Shown here in pieces: positions 1 through 7,558 of a stretch of 64,000 nt of DNA. Source of the DNA: Archangium_A sp035910535 (GTDB lineage: Bacteria; Myxococcota; Myxococcia; Myxococcales; Myxococcaceae); NCBI GenBank assembly GCA_035910535.1, contig JAMHXF010000034.1, forward strand, positions 8,404 to 72,403, given 5' to 3'. Under the pieces are notes generated by a model. The model had not been told where the DNA came from and made no database searches. It was given only the letters and a program-made list of their open reading frames with translations. Made by a program: the position numbers and the translations under genes. Within the stretch, counting starts at the first letter, position 1. The number at the start of each line of letters is the position of its first letter.

Positions 1-814
1 AGGTGAGCGCAGCGTTCGAAACGCACTGCTGGCCACACGCGTGCTGACCCGAGGGACACCCGCACGCGCCGGAGTTGCAGGTCGCGCCCGACGGACAGTC
101 GGCCGTGAGTCGGCAGCCGGCCATGCACGCACGCGAGATGGGGTCGCAGAAGTAGCCGGGCCCGCACGCCGCGCTCATGACGGTGCAGTCGGCAGGCAAC
201 ACCTGACACACGCCTCGGTTACACACCTGACCGCTGGCGCAGGCCTGGCCACACTGGCCGCAGTTTTCAGGGTCGGCCGCGAGGTCGGTGCACACGCTGC
301 TGCACTCCCACAGCGTGCCTGCGCATGCCGACGAGCCACCGTCGACACCAGCGTCGGGCACCGAGCCGCCGTCGATGGTTCCACCGTCGTCGATGCTCAC
401 GCCGCCACCGCCGCCGGTCATCTCGCCTCCGCCACCCCCAGTCATCTCGCCACCGCCGCCGCCCGTCATCTCGCCTCCGCCAGTGCCGCCGCCAGTGCCG
501 CCGCCAGTGCCGCCGCCAGTCATGCCGTCGCCACCGCCGGTGGCACCACCACCACCGCCGGTCGACCCGGCGTCGGTGTTCATGGCGCCGCCCCCCGAGC
601 CCGAAGACTCGAAGCAGCGACCGAGCGAGCAGACTTCATCGCTCGAGCACACGTCGCACATCGCGCCGTTCGCACCGCACGACGCAGTGTCCGTACCCGC
701 CCGGCACACGCCGCTCGAGTCGCAGCAGCCATCGCACGTGGATTCGGAGCATCGCGCCGGGGAACACGCGGCAAGCACGACGACAGACGACATCAAGATG
801 ATGAGGCGGAACAT
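1..814 (-). CDS. Cys-rich lipoprotein with Gly/Thr repeat linker (3' end outside window)
   Basis: The frame is open from an ATG at 814 to the window edge, giving 271 codons without a stop, so the C-terminus is missing. The N-terminus is a lipoprotein signal ending VVLAAC (Cys about residue 16). A Cys-rich stretch follows, then a Gly/Thr/Met linker at roughly residues 70-140 built from TGGG and EMTGGGGG repeats, then a second Cys-rich part containing DPENCGQCGQAC, a pattern common in secreted myxobacterial proteins. It is probably an outer-membrane or surface lipoprotein of unknown role. It is transcribed divergently from the lipoprotein gene at 960. The frames on the plus strand here are Pro/Arg/His-rich shadows. 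Confidence 0.8.
   Translation of the reverse strand, partial: MFRLIILMSSVVVLAACSPARCSESTCDGCCDSSGVCRAGTDTASCGANGAMCDVCSSDEVCSLGRCFESSGSGGGAMNTDAGSTGGGGGATGGGDGMTGGGTGGGTGGGTGGGEMTGGGGGEMTGGGGGEMTGGGGGVSIDDGGTIDGGSVPDAGVDGGSSACAGTLWECSSVCTDLAADPENCGQCGQACASGQVCNRGVCQVLPADCTVMSAACGPGYFCDPISRACMAGCRLTADCPSGATCNSGACGCPSGQHACGQQCVSNAALT
417..525. repeat. In-frame tandem repeats (24-bp and 12-bp units)
   Basis: GTCATCTCGCC recurs at 417, 441 and 465, a 24-bp period encoding EMTGGGGG on the minus strand. CAGTGCCGCCGC-type units recur at 481, 493, 505 and 517, a 12-bp period encoding TGGG. All units are multiples of three, so copy-number changes would lengthen or shorten the linker without a frameshift. 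Confidence 0.8.
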
Positions 815-869
815 CGGCACTGCATACCGAGCACCGCCGCCCCTGCGACTTCCCGAATTCAAGAAGTGC

Positions 870-879
870 ATTCGCGAAT
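870..879. promoter_or_regulatory. Palindrome ATTCGCGAAT in divergent intergenic region
   Basis: A perfect 10-bp palindrome lies in the 145-nt gap between two divergent lipoprotein genes and overlaps a GAATTC at 876-881. The same 10-mer recurs at 58009-58018 upstream of the pilus operon, with a variant, ATTCAGGAAT, at 58029-58038. An operator is possible, but the site is short and chance is not excluded. Confidence 0.25.
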
Positions 880-959
880 TCGAGATGCGCCGCGCCCACG
901 CTTCGAGGGTCGATTCCAGTTCACGTGTGCGTGGCGCGAACGTGCGAGACTTCGCGCTC

Positions 960-2693
960 ATGCGCGTGGTGCTGATGTTGCTTCTGCTGTCACTCGGGAG
1001 CTGTCGCGAGAACCCCGCCCAGGGCGTGCCTCCGACGGTGCGGGTGCCGGGTGGCGCGCTCGACTTCGGTGTCGTGCGCGTCGGAGAGGCGGCGACCCGC
1101 ACGCTGCTCATCAACGCGTCGACGGCGGCCAACGTGCAGCTGCGCAGCCTCCGCGTCGACGGAGACCCGACGCTCAGCGTCGACGGCGACGTCACGCAGG
1201 TGCCCGCGCTGAGCGACGCGCAGATCGTCGTGCACTTCACACCCGACGCAGAGCGCGAGGTCACAGGCGAGCTCGTCATTCTCAGTGACGACGCGGAACA
1301 CCCCGAAGTGCGGCTGCCCTTGAAGGGCCGGGGCGCGCTGCCTCGGCTGAGCGTCGAGTTCGTCTGCGCTCCCGACTGCGCGGCGACGCTCGCTGCGAAC
1401 CTGGTGACGTTCTCGCCGCAACCCCTGGCGCGCCTGCAGCCGCTCGACGTGGCCACGCTGCCAAAGCTGATGCTGCGCTCGACCGGAGACGTCGCCGCAG
1501 TCGTGAACTCGCTGCAGCTCTCAGGCGAAGGCTTCAGCTTCGTCGGCAACGGCGTCGTGCCCTCGAGCGGTCTTCGCCTCGAACCGGGAACGTTCGCGTC
1601 GGTCCCGCTGCGCTTTCAACCGACGAACGAGACGCAGGTGACGTGGGAGGGCGCGCTGTCGGTGGTGGCTGACACGGCGACGACGACGTTCGAGCTGCGT
1701 GGCGCGCTGCGCGACAACCTGCCTCCGGTGGCGTGCGCGAGCATCACGCGTGTCGGTGCTCGCGACGTGAATTGGGGAACGACGACGACGGCTCCACCGC
1801 GCGCTGAAGTCACCTTGTCGGCGCTCTCGTCGACGTGCACGAGCGACCCTGAAGACGGCCGCGTGGGCCTGACGTGGCGCTGGTCGCTGACGCAACAACC
1901 CGCTGGCAGCGCCGTGACGTTGCTCGACGCCACCACGCCGACGCCCCGACTCAGACCCGTCGTCACCGGCCGCTACACCGCTTCACTCGAGGTGGCCGAC
2001 ATTCAAGGGAACACGTCGACGGCCGACGTCACCTTCGAGGCCGCATTTCAGCAAGCGCTCGTCGCGCAGCTCGACTGGGCCGGCGCGCCGTTGGTCGATC
2101 TCGACGTGCACCTCGTGCGGCCCGGCGCGACACCCTTCGATGCCCTCGGCGACGTGAATGGCACCTCGGCGCTCTCGCCTCCCGACGGCGGCTTCGATTG
2201 GGGCGCGCGGCTGCAGTTCGACGACACCGGAGACGGCCCGCTCGTCGAGAACGTGTCGCTCGAGGCGTTCACCTGCGACGCGGGCCCCTGCACGTACGGC
2301 GTCTTCGTTCACGCGTTCAGAGATCGCCGCGTTCACAGTGCCGCGCCGACCTGTGTGCTCGACGGCGTCTGTCTCGACGGAGCCTCGTGTGCGTGTCTCA
2401 ACGGCACCACCTGCGTCGCCGACGTCGCGCCCGCAGATGCCGGAGCGCGCGGAGCCGGTCGCTGCCTCCCTGCGACCGACGCCACGGTGCGGCTCTTCTT
2501 GAACGGCAGCGCGACGGCGGCGCTCTCGGTGCCACTCACGCTCGGCGCGCCGTGCCAGTTGTTGCACGCAGCCGACGTCACCTGGGCCGACGGAGGCGTT
2601 CTCGTCACGCCGCGCAGCCACACGTCACGGTACGGCGTGCGGAGCGCGAACACGCTGCAGTGCGCGCCCGCGTACGTCGAACACCCGCGTTAG
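960..2693 (+). CDS. Choice-of-anchor-D (ASH-like) domain lipoprotein
   Basis: 577 aa from the ATG at 960. The longer frame upstream is discarded because it is antisense to the previous gene and because MRVVLMLLLLSLGSC is a good lipoprotein signal. Two Ig-like ASH/HYDIN-type repeats (about 25-115 and 120-230) contain phrases such as LDFGVVRVGEAATRTL and VHFTPDA. A PKD-like segment follows (about 245-345), and then a C-terminal domain with DLDVHLVRPG that resembles DUF2135/YfaP proteins. A short Cys-rich insertion lies near 465-490. It is likely a cell-surface scaffold or adhesion protein, but the substrate is unknown. Its stop overlaps the convergent stop of the next gene by 4 nt. Confidence 0.8.
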   Translation: MRVVLMLLLLSLGSCRENPAQGVPPTVRVPGGALDFGVVRVGEAATRTLLINASTAANVQLRSLRVDGDPTLSVDGDVTQVPALSDAQIVVHFTPDAEREVTGELVILSDDAEHPEVRLPLKGRGALPRLSVEFVCAPDCAATLAANLVTFSPQPLARLQPLDVATLPKLMLRSTGDVAAVVNSLQLSGEGFSFVGNGVVPSSGLRLEPGTFASVPLRFQPTNETQVTWEGALSVVADTATTTFELRGALRDNLPPVACASITRVGARDVNWGTTTTAPPRAEVTLSALSSTCTSDPEDGRVGLTWRWSLTQQPAGSAVTLLDATTPTPRLRPVVTGRYTASLEVADIQGNTSTADVTFEAAFQQALVAQLDWAGAPLVDLDVHLVRPGATPFDALGDVNGTSALSPPDGGFDWGARLQFDDTGDGPLVENVSLEAFTCDAGPCTYGVFVHAFRDRRVHSAAPTCVLDGVCLDGASCACLNGTTCVADVAPADAGARGAGRCLPATDATVRLFLNGSATAALSVPLTLGAPCQLLHAADVTWADGGVLVTPRSHTSRYGVRSANTLQCAPAYVEHPR

Positions 2694-3139
2694 TTGCGCA
2701 TCGCCGAAATCGTGAGCGCGAAGTCGAGCGCCTTGCTGCTCGACGTGGTGCACGTCGACGTCATGCGCCCGTTGGCCACGGCCTGCAGCGTCTTGCCGTC
2801 GCGCGTGGCCGACGCGCTGTTGAACAACACCTCATACGTGCAGTCATCGACCGGGGCTGACGTCATCGCGCAGGTCACCGGCGTGGCAAACGACGCCGCC
2901 GTGTCTTCGATTTCAGAGGCCGTCAGCGTGCAGGTGAAGACCTTGCCGTCGATGGCGACGGAGACCGCTTCGAAGCGCGCCAGCGAGTCGATGGAGAGCG
3001 TGCCGTTGTAGATGTCGGGCTGGCGACCGGTGTTGACGACCGCCGCGCCAGACCACGTGCCCTTCCACTCGCCGACCTCGAGGCGACCCTGACACCCACA
3101 CAACACTCCGACGGCCAGCATCACTCCGAGCGCACGCAT
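2690..3139 (-). CDS. Small lipoprotein, unknown function
   Basis: 149 aa from MRALGVMLAVGVLCGC, a typical lipoprotein signal with Cys at residue 14. An ATG 18 nt upstream is also possible. The mature part is Thr/Ser/Ala-rich with several Cys (TCTLTASEIED, PVTCAMTS, DDCTYEVLF, STCTTS) and looks like a small beta-sandwich that could be disulfide-stabilised. No family was recognised. It converges on the preceding lipoprotein gene and diverges from the one at 3210, with a 70-nt shared upstream region. Confidence 0.7.
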   Translation of the reverse strand: MRALGVMLAVGVLCGCQGRLEVGEWKGTWSGAAVVNTGRQPDIYNGTLSIDSLARFEAVSVAIDGKVFTCTLTASEIEDTAASFATPVTCAMTSAPVDDCTYEVLFNSASATRDGKTLQAVANGRMTSTCTTSSSKALDFALTISAMRN

Positions 3140-3209
3140 GGCGGCGGGCCGTAACAACCGGGGGTTTGGGGGTCAATTCACGAGCGGCTTGCGCTATGAG
3201 CCTTCGCCC

Positions 3210-3959
3210 ATGCGCACCCTTTCCTTCGCCGCCCTCTGCGTCGCGCTCGCCGCGTGCAGCCCTCCCCGCCCGATGGTCGACGCCGGCCCCGACACGAGCT
3301 GCGGCATCGACTGCGCCGCTCAAGAAGAGTTCGGCCTCATCATCAACCGCTGCTTCGAGTATTCGACCGACCCCTCGGCCCCTGAAGCGCTGCAGCCGTC
3401 GATTGGCGCGTTGGTGAAGAACGTCTTCGAGCTCGAGGGCGGCGTGAAGTCGATCCCCGTCGAGTACAACCACGGCGGGCAGCCGCTCGGCACCGACTAC
3501 TTCACGTTCGTCGACGGCCAGCTGACGCTGCTGCGCCGCATCGCCGGCAGCTCGTCGGTGACGTACCGCAGCGACACCACCATCACCGGCGTCACCTGGT
3601 TGCCCATGGGCGCGGCCGCCGCGCAGAACTTCTCGACCACGCGCGACGCGTTCCTCTCGTCGGACAACTCCGTCACCAGCACCGTGTACCGCGTGACGAC
3701 CGACGTGCCGACCACCGGCGAAAAGCGCAACCCGGCGATGATCAACTCTGACAACGCCATCAAGCTCATCTTCGGCGAGACGCCGGACCACGGCTCCGAC
3801 CCGCGCCGCGTCTTCGTGCCCGGCACCGGCTTCACCGTCATCGTCAGCCCCTTCAACCTGCTGGGCAACGCGTCGGCGGTCCCCAACCACCTGCAGCGCA
3901 TTCGCGACATCGGCTCGGCCGACGCCGGCTCCGAGCCGTGCGGTCTGGGGGTGCCCTGA
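3210..3959 (+). CDS. Lipoprotein, unknown function
   Basis: 249 aa. The start at 3210 is chosen because MRTLSFAALCVALAAC is a lipoprotein signal, whereas upstream codons give only charged residues antisense to the neighbour. The mature protein begins with a VDAGPDTSC spacer and includes NRCFEYSTDP, FELEGGVKSIPVEYNHGG and a phrase about residues 95-120, TYRSDTTITGV. No family was recognised; a periplasmic or outer-membrane anchored protein is inferred. The stop and the ATG of the next gene share one base (TGATG at 3957-3961), so the two are probably co-translated. Confidence 0.7.
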   Translation: MRTLSFAALCVALAACSPPRPMVDAGPDTSCGIDCAAQEEFGLIINRCFEYSTDPSAPEALQPSIGALVKNVFELEGGVKSIPVEYNHGGQPLGTDYFTFVDGQLTLLRRIAGSSSVTYRSDTTITGVTWLPMGAAAAQNFSTTRDAFLSSDNSVTSTVYRVTTDVPTTGEKRNPAMINSDNAIKLIFGETPDHGSDPRRVFVPGTGFTVIVSPFNLLGNASAVPNHLQRIRDIGSADAGSEPCGLGVP

Positions 3960-4783
3960 TGAAGCGCGCGAGCCTGGCGCTGGTGCTGCTGCTGGCCGCC
4001 TGCAAGACGGCGCCTGAGGTCGTCGCCGCAGCGCCTCCGCCGACGTTGCCGCAGGAAGACTTCAACGTCGTCACGCAGAGCCTGACGTCGGTCGAGGTCA
4101 AGTACACCGGCAGCGTGCAGGCCGCCGGTGACGACCTCGTCATCGAGAGGGCCGCGTGGGAATTCGTGGTCGACGGCGCCGTGAAGCGCAGCGGTGAAAC
4201 GAAGCTCGGCGGCGCGGGCAAGGCCGGCGAGCTGGTGAAGTTCGAGCTCGACGAGAGCCTCGTGTACGTCAAAGACGAAGAAGAGCTGAAGACGATGGAC
4301 GCGCGCGGCGGCTCGTTGCTGCTCGCGCTGCGCGGCACGCTCTTCATCAAGGCCGGCGCACAGACCTTCGAGGTGCCGTTCGCCAAGTCGCGCGAGGTGC
4401 GCACGCCGCGCCTGCCGCACCTCAAGCTCATCGAGTTCGAAGCGGGCCGCTTCAGCGAGGTCGAAGTACAGGCCACCTTCCACCTCGGCGTCGTGAACCC
4501 CAACCCGTTTCAGGTCAGCCTCTCGGGCCTCGACTACTCGGTGACCATGGCTGGCAAAGAAGTCTCGAAGGGCACGCTGGGCCTGGGCGACCGCGTCTCT
4601 CCCGCGTCGACCGGTGTCTTCGACGTCACCGCGACGCTCAACGAAGAGTCGCACGGCAAGGAAGCCGCGAAGATCGTGAAGAGCCGCGTGGTGCCGTACG
4701 TGCTCACCAGCACCCTGCGCGCGCAGCTCTACAGCGAAACGCTCGAGAGCAACGGCGAGATCAAGCTGACCGCCACCAGGTAG
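3959..4783 (+). CDS. LEA14-like (LEA type 2) lipoprotein
   Basis: 274 aa starting at the ATG that overlaps the previous stop. MKRASLALVLLLAAC is a lipoprotein signal with Cys about residue 15. The body contains two LEA type 2 / WHy-like repeats: VVNPNPFQVSLSGLDYSV followed by MAGKEVSKGTL is the clear signature in the second half, and VVTQSLTSVEVKY starts the first. This family includes LEA14-like proteins thought to bind at membranes or protect against desiccation; the role in this organism is unknown. It lies 3 nt before aat, apparently in the same operon. Confidence 0.75.
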   Translation: MKRASLALVLLLAACKTAPEVVAAAPPPTLPQEDFNVVTQSLTSVEVKYTGSVQAAGDDLVIERAAWEFVVDGAVKRSGETKLGGAGKAGELVKFELDESLVYVKDEEELKTMDARGGSLLLALRGTLFIKAGAQTFEVPFAKSREVRTPRLPHLKLIEFEAGRFSEVEVQATFHLGVVNPNPFQVSLSGLDYSVTMAGKEVSKGTLGLGDRVSPASTGVFDVTATLNEESHGKEAAKIVKSRVVPYVLTSTLRAQLYSETLESNGEIKLTATR

Positions 4784-4786
4784 CGC

Positions 4787-5479
4787 ATGCATTTCCTGGG
4801 GCCTGACCCGAGCCGCTTCCCTCCCGTCGAGGAGACCGACGCCGACGGCATCATCGCCGTCGGTGGAGACTTGAAACCGGAGCGGCTCGAGCAGGCCTAC
4901 CGCCGCGGAATCTTCCCCTGGTACAGCGAAGGGTTGCCGATTCTCTGGCACTGCCCCGACCCGCGCTTCGTGCTCGAGCCGCACGAGCTGCACGTGCCGA
5001 AGTCACTGCGCAAAATGATGAAGCGCGGCGTGTACGAGGTGAAGCTCGACACGGCCTTCGAGGGCGTCATCGACGGCTGCGCGCGCACGCGACGGCCCGG
5101 CCAGCGCGGCACGTGGATCACCCGAGACATGCGCAAGGCCTACGTGCGGCTGCACGCGCTGGGCATTGCCCACAGCGCCGAAGCGTGGCTCGACGGGCAG
5201 CTGGTGGGCGGGCTCTACGGCGTGTCGCTGGGCCACGTGTTCTACGGCGAGTCGATGTTCGCCAACGCCGACGACGCCTCGAAGGTGGCCTTCGTCACCC
5301 TGGTCGAATGGATGCGCCGCTGGGGCGTAGCGCTCGTCGACTGCCAGCAGGAAACGGCGCACCTCGGCCGCTTCGGCGCGACGCCGTGGCCGCGCACCAG
5401 GTTCACGCAAGCGCTGGTCGAGCTGACCGCGCACCCCACGCGGCAAGGCAAATGGTCGCTGGAAGAAGGAGCGTCATGA
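4787..5479 (+). CDS. aat: Leucyl/phenylalanyl-tRNA--protein transferase
   Basis: 230 aa, the normal length for Aat. It transfers Leu or Phe from aminoacyl-tRNA to proteins with N-terminal Lys or Arg, feeding the ClpS/ClpAP N-end rule pathway in the cytoplasm. Signatures are FPPVEETDADGIIAVGGDL, YRRGIFPWY, PILWHCPDPRFVL and the C-terminal CQQETAHLGRFGA. It lies 3 nt after the LEA14-like gene and overlaps the next start by 4 nt (ATGA at 5476-5479), so it is within an operon. No clpA or clpS is present in this window. Confidence 0.95.
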   Translation: MHFLGPDPSRFPPVEETDADGIIAVGGDLKPERLEQAYRRGIFPWYSEGLPILWHCPDPRFVLEPHELHVPKSLRKMMKRGVYEVKLDTAFEGVIDGCARTRRPGQRGTWITRDMRKAYVRLHALGIAHSAEAWLDGQLVGGLYGVSLGHVFYGESMFANADDASKVAFVTLVEWMRRWGVALVDCQQETAHLGRFGATPWPRTRFTQALVELTAHPTRQGKWSLEEGAS

Positions 5480-6213
5480 ACCCCGAGCTGTACGAAGCCC
5501 ACGATCGCCTCGAAGACCGCCACTGGTGGTTCGAAGGGCGTCGTCGCGTCATCCGCTCGGTGCTCAAGCGCCACCTGCTGCCGCGCGCGAACCGCCGCAT
5601 TCTCGACGTGGGCTGCGGCACCGGCGGCATGTTCCCGCTGCTCTCCGAGTTCGGCGACGTGTCCGGCGCCGAGTATTCAGACGACGCGCGTGCCCGCGCG
5701 CAGCTCAAGTTCCCCGACAAGCGCATCGAGCGCTGCGTGTTGCCCGATGAATTGCCCGACGGCTCGTGGGACGTGGTGAGCGCCTTCGACGTCATCGAGC
5801 ACCTCGACGACCCCATCGCGTCGCTGCGCACCATGCGCGCGCGCTTGCCGTTCGACGGTCAGGCCGTCATCACCGTGCCCGCCTTTCAGTTTCTGTGGAG
5901 CAAGCACGACGAGGCGAACCACCACAAACGTCGCTACGGCCGCATGCAGCTGGTCTCTCACCTGTCGACGGCGGGCTTCAAGGTGACGTTCGCGAGCTAC
6001 TTCAACACGCTGCTGTTTCCCGCCGTGGCCGGCGCGCGGGTGCTGGAGCGCCTGTTGCCGAGCCGCTTCGGTGGCGACGGCGCCGACCTCGAAGAAACGA
6101 CGGAGCCCCTCAACGGGCTTTTGACCAACCTGTTCGGCAGTGAGGCCTTGGCGGTCGGTCGCTCACGGTTGCCCTTCGGCGTGTCGCTCATCGCCGTCGC
6201 GCAGCGGGCGTGA
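5476..6213 (+). CDS. Class I SAM-dependent methyltransferase
   Basis: 245 aa from the ATG that overlaps the aat stop; the long upstream extension is a shadow of aat. A Rossmann SAM-binding motif ILDVGCGTGGMFPLL lies near residues 43-57, and VVSAFDVIEHLDDP, the post-motif II acidic loop, follows around residue 100. C-terminal hydrophobic stretches (SYFNTLLFPAVAGARVLERLL) resemble membrane-associated sugar or lipid methyltransferases found in polysaccharide clusters. The substrate cannot be told from the sequence. It is translationally coupled to aat but probably functionally unrelated. Confidence 0.85.
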   Translation: MNPELYEAHDRLEDRHWWFEGRRRVIRSVLKRHLLPRANRRILDVGCGTGGMFPLLSEFGDVSGAEYSDDARARAQLKFPDKRIERCVLPDELPDGSWDVVSAFDVIEHLDDPIASLRTMRARLPFDGQAVITVPAFQFLWSKHDEANHHKRRYGRMQLVSHLSTAGFKVTFASYFNTLLFPAVAGARVLERLLPSRFGGDGADLEETTEPLNGLLTNLFGSEALAVGRSRLPFGVSLIAVAQRA

Positions 6214-6222
6214 GGAGAAACA

Positions 6223-6645
6223 ATGTTCTGTCTCAGAGGCATTCTGGCCGTCTCGCTCGCGATTTCGGGGTGTGCTCCGTCGTACGGCGGGCCCCACTGC
6301 ACCGCGCTGAGCATCAACACTCCGCTCTCATCAATTCCAGAATTCGACCCCGCATCGGTCTCGATGGCGGCAGACACGCTCTTTAAATATCCAGACAATG
6401 TCTTTCTCGCGGGAAGTTCAGACATCGCATGCTGCGCGAGAAGTGAGTCCTTCACGCCGCCTGCGCCTCAATGTGCACAACCCGTTGACTGTGAGGCGTA
6501 CGTGAAGACGCTCCGCCAGTCAGTGTTGGGTGGCAAGTATCGCAACGAGGTCTGCGGCCCCAACCAGGGCGCGGCCTTGAGCTGTACCGTCGTCATCGAC
6601 GAAGCCGACCGCATCGTGGGCGTGAAGACCTATTGCTACGACTGA
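6223..6645 (+). CDS. Small Cys-rich lipoprotein, unknown
   Basis: 140 aa starting 9 nt after the methyltransferase, with a GAGGAG ribosome site just upstream of the ATG. MFCLRGILAVSLAISGC is a lipoprotein signal. Mature Cys residues occur in pairs such as DIACCARS, APQCAQPVDCEAY, EVCGPNQ and LSCTVV, suggesting disulfides in an envelope protein. Codon use is less G/C-biased than the neighbours (for example CTCTTTAAATATCCAGACAAT at 6380-6400), so it may be a recently acquired or poorly expressed gene. No family was recognised. Confidence 0.65.
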   Translation: MFCLRGILAVSLAISGCAPSYGGPHCTALSINTPLSSIPEFDPASVSMAADTLFKYPDNVFLAGSSDIACCARSESFTPPAPQCAQPVDCEAYVKTLRQSVLGGKYRNEVCGPNQGAALSCTVVIDEADRIVGVKTYCYD

Positions 6646-6648
6646 CCG

Positions 6649-7551
6649 TCACTTCTTCTTGAAGTCGGCGGCGACGACCTCGTTGCCGAAGCGCTCGTAG
6701 TTCGCGAGCCACGCCGCGGCGTTCATCACGTAGCGGCCGGTGCCCGCTGAGTCCCACTTGTTGGAGAGGCGCGTGAAGCCGCCGTCGACGATGAGGCGCT
6801 TGCCTTGCGCTTCGAAGGCCGCCGTCACCAGGTTGCCCGCAGAGCCGTAGATGACCGGCGTCATCGCGCCCGCCGGCTTCACCGTGGCCACCGTGATGCC
6901 TTCGTAGATGTTCTCGACGCCCGTCGAGAGCAGGTGGTTGCGCACCACGCCCGGCTTGCCCGCGCCGTCAGAGCGCGCGACGACCTGATCTCCGTAGAGG
7001 TTTCCGGTGACGCGCGCGTCGAGCAGCGTCGTCGCCAACGAGTCAGCGTCGGCGTTGCAGGGATCGTTGTCGCCCCACAGGTACACGCCGTGGCCGGCAT
7101 CGAAGAACGCCTTCACCGCCTGCTGGTGTGCCTTCGAGAGGTGCACCGAGTTGTCGCAGCTGGCGATGACCCAGAACTGGTTCGACTTCGCGAGCGCGGC
7201 CTTGAACTCATCGAGGGGCGGCACGTTCTGCATGCGCACCACGTTGAAGCCCTTCTTGCGAATGGCGTCGGCGGCCCGCGAGAAGTCTTGGCGGTAGAGG
7301 TCGACCACGAAGACCGTCTGGCCTTCGAAGGCGCCGTCGACGGCGAGGTCGAACTGAGCGCCGGCCGCGTTGCCGTACGAATCTCGCGGCACCTCGTCAC
7401 GCACCACGCGCGTAACTTCAGCGCCGTTCTTGTCGAGCGACTTCACCCTCTTTTCCTGTGCGGCGGGGGCGTTGGAGCCCGCAAGCGCGTTGTACTGAGC
7501 GAAGGCTGAAGCGCTACAACACAGGGTCAACAGAGCGAGGCGGAGGTTCAT
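6649..7551 (-). CDS. Secreted protein, unknown (GATase/ThuA-like fold possible)
   Basis: 300 aa with a cleavable signal peptide MNLRLALLTLCCSASAFAQ. The body alternates beta and alpha elements: VFVVDLYRQDFSRAADAIR, GFNVVRMQNVP, FWVIASCDNSVHLS, HGVYLWGDNDPCNADADSL and RLIVDGGFTRLSN. That pattern is reminiscent of class I glutamine amidotransferase-like or ThuA folds, which often carry a Gly-x-Tyr-x-W-GDN loop like the one here. No catalytic triad can be assigned. It is encoded convergently to the lipoprotein at 6223 (3 nt apart) and 7 nt downstream of the antiporter gene, probably within the same leftward operon. Confidence 0.7.
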   Translation of the reverse strand: MNLRLALLTLCCSASAFAQYNALAGSNAPAAQEKRVKSLDKNGAEVTRVVRDEVPRDSYGNAAGAQFDLAVDGAFEGQTVFVVDLYRQDFSRAADAIRKKGFNVVRMQNVPPLDEFKAALAKSNQFWVIASCDNSVHLSKAHQQAVKAFFDAGHGVYLWGDNDPCNADADSLATTLLDARVTGNLYGDQVVARSDGAGKPGVVRNHLLSTGVENIYEGITVATVKPAGAMTPVIYGSAGNLVTAAFEAQGKRLIVDGGFTRLSNKWDSAGTGRYVMNAAAWLANYERFGNEVVAADFKKK

Positions 7552-7558
7552 GCCGCGC

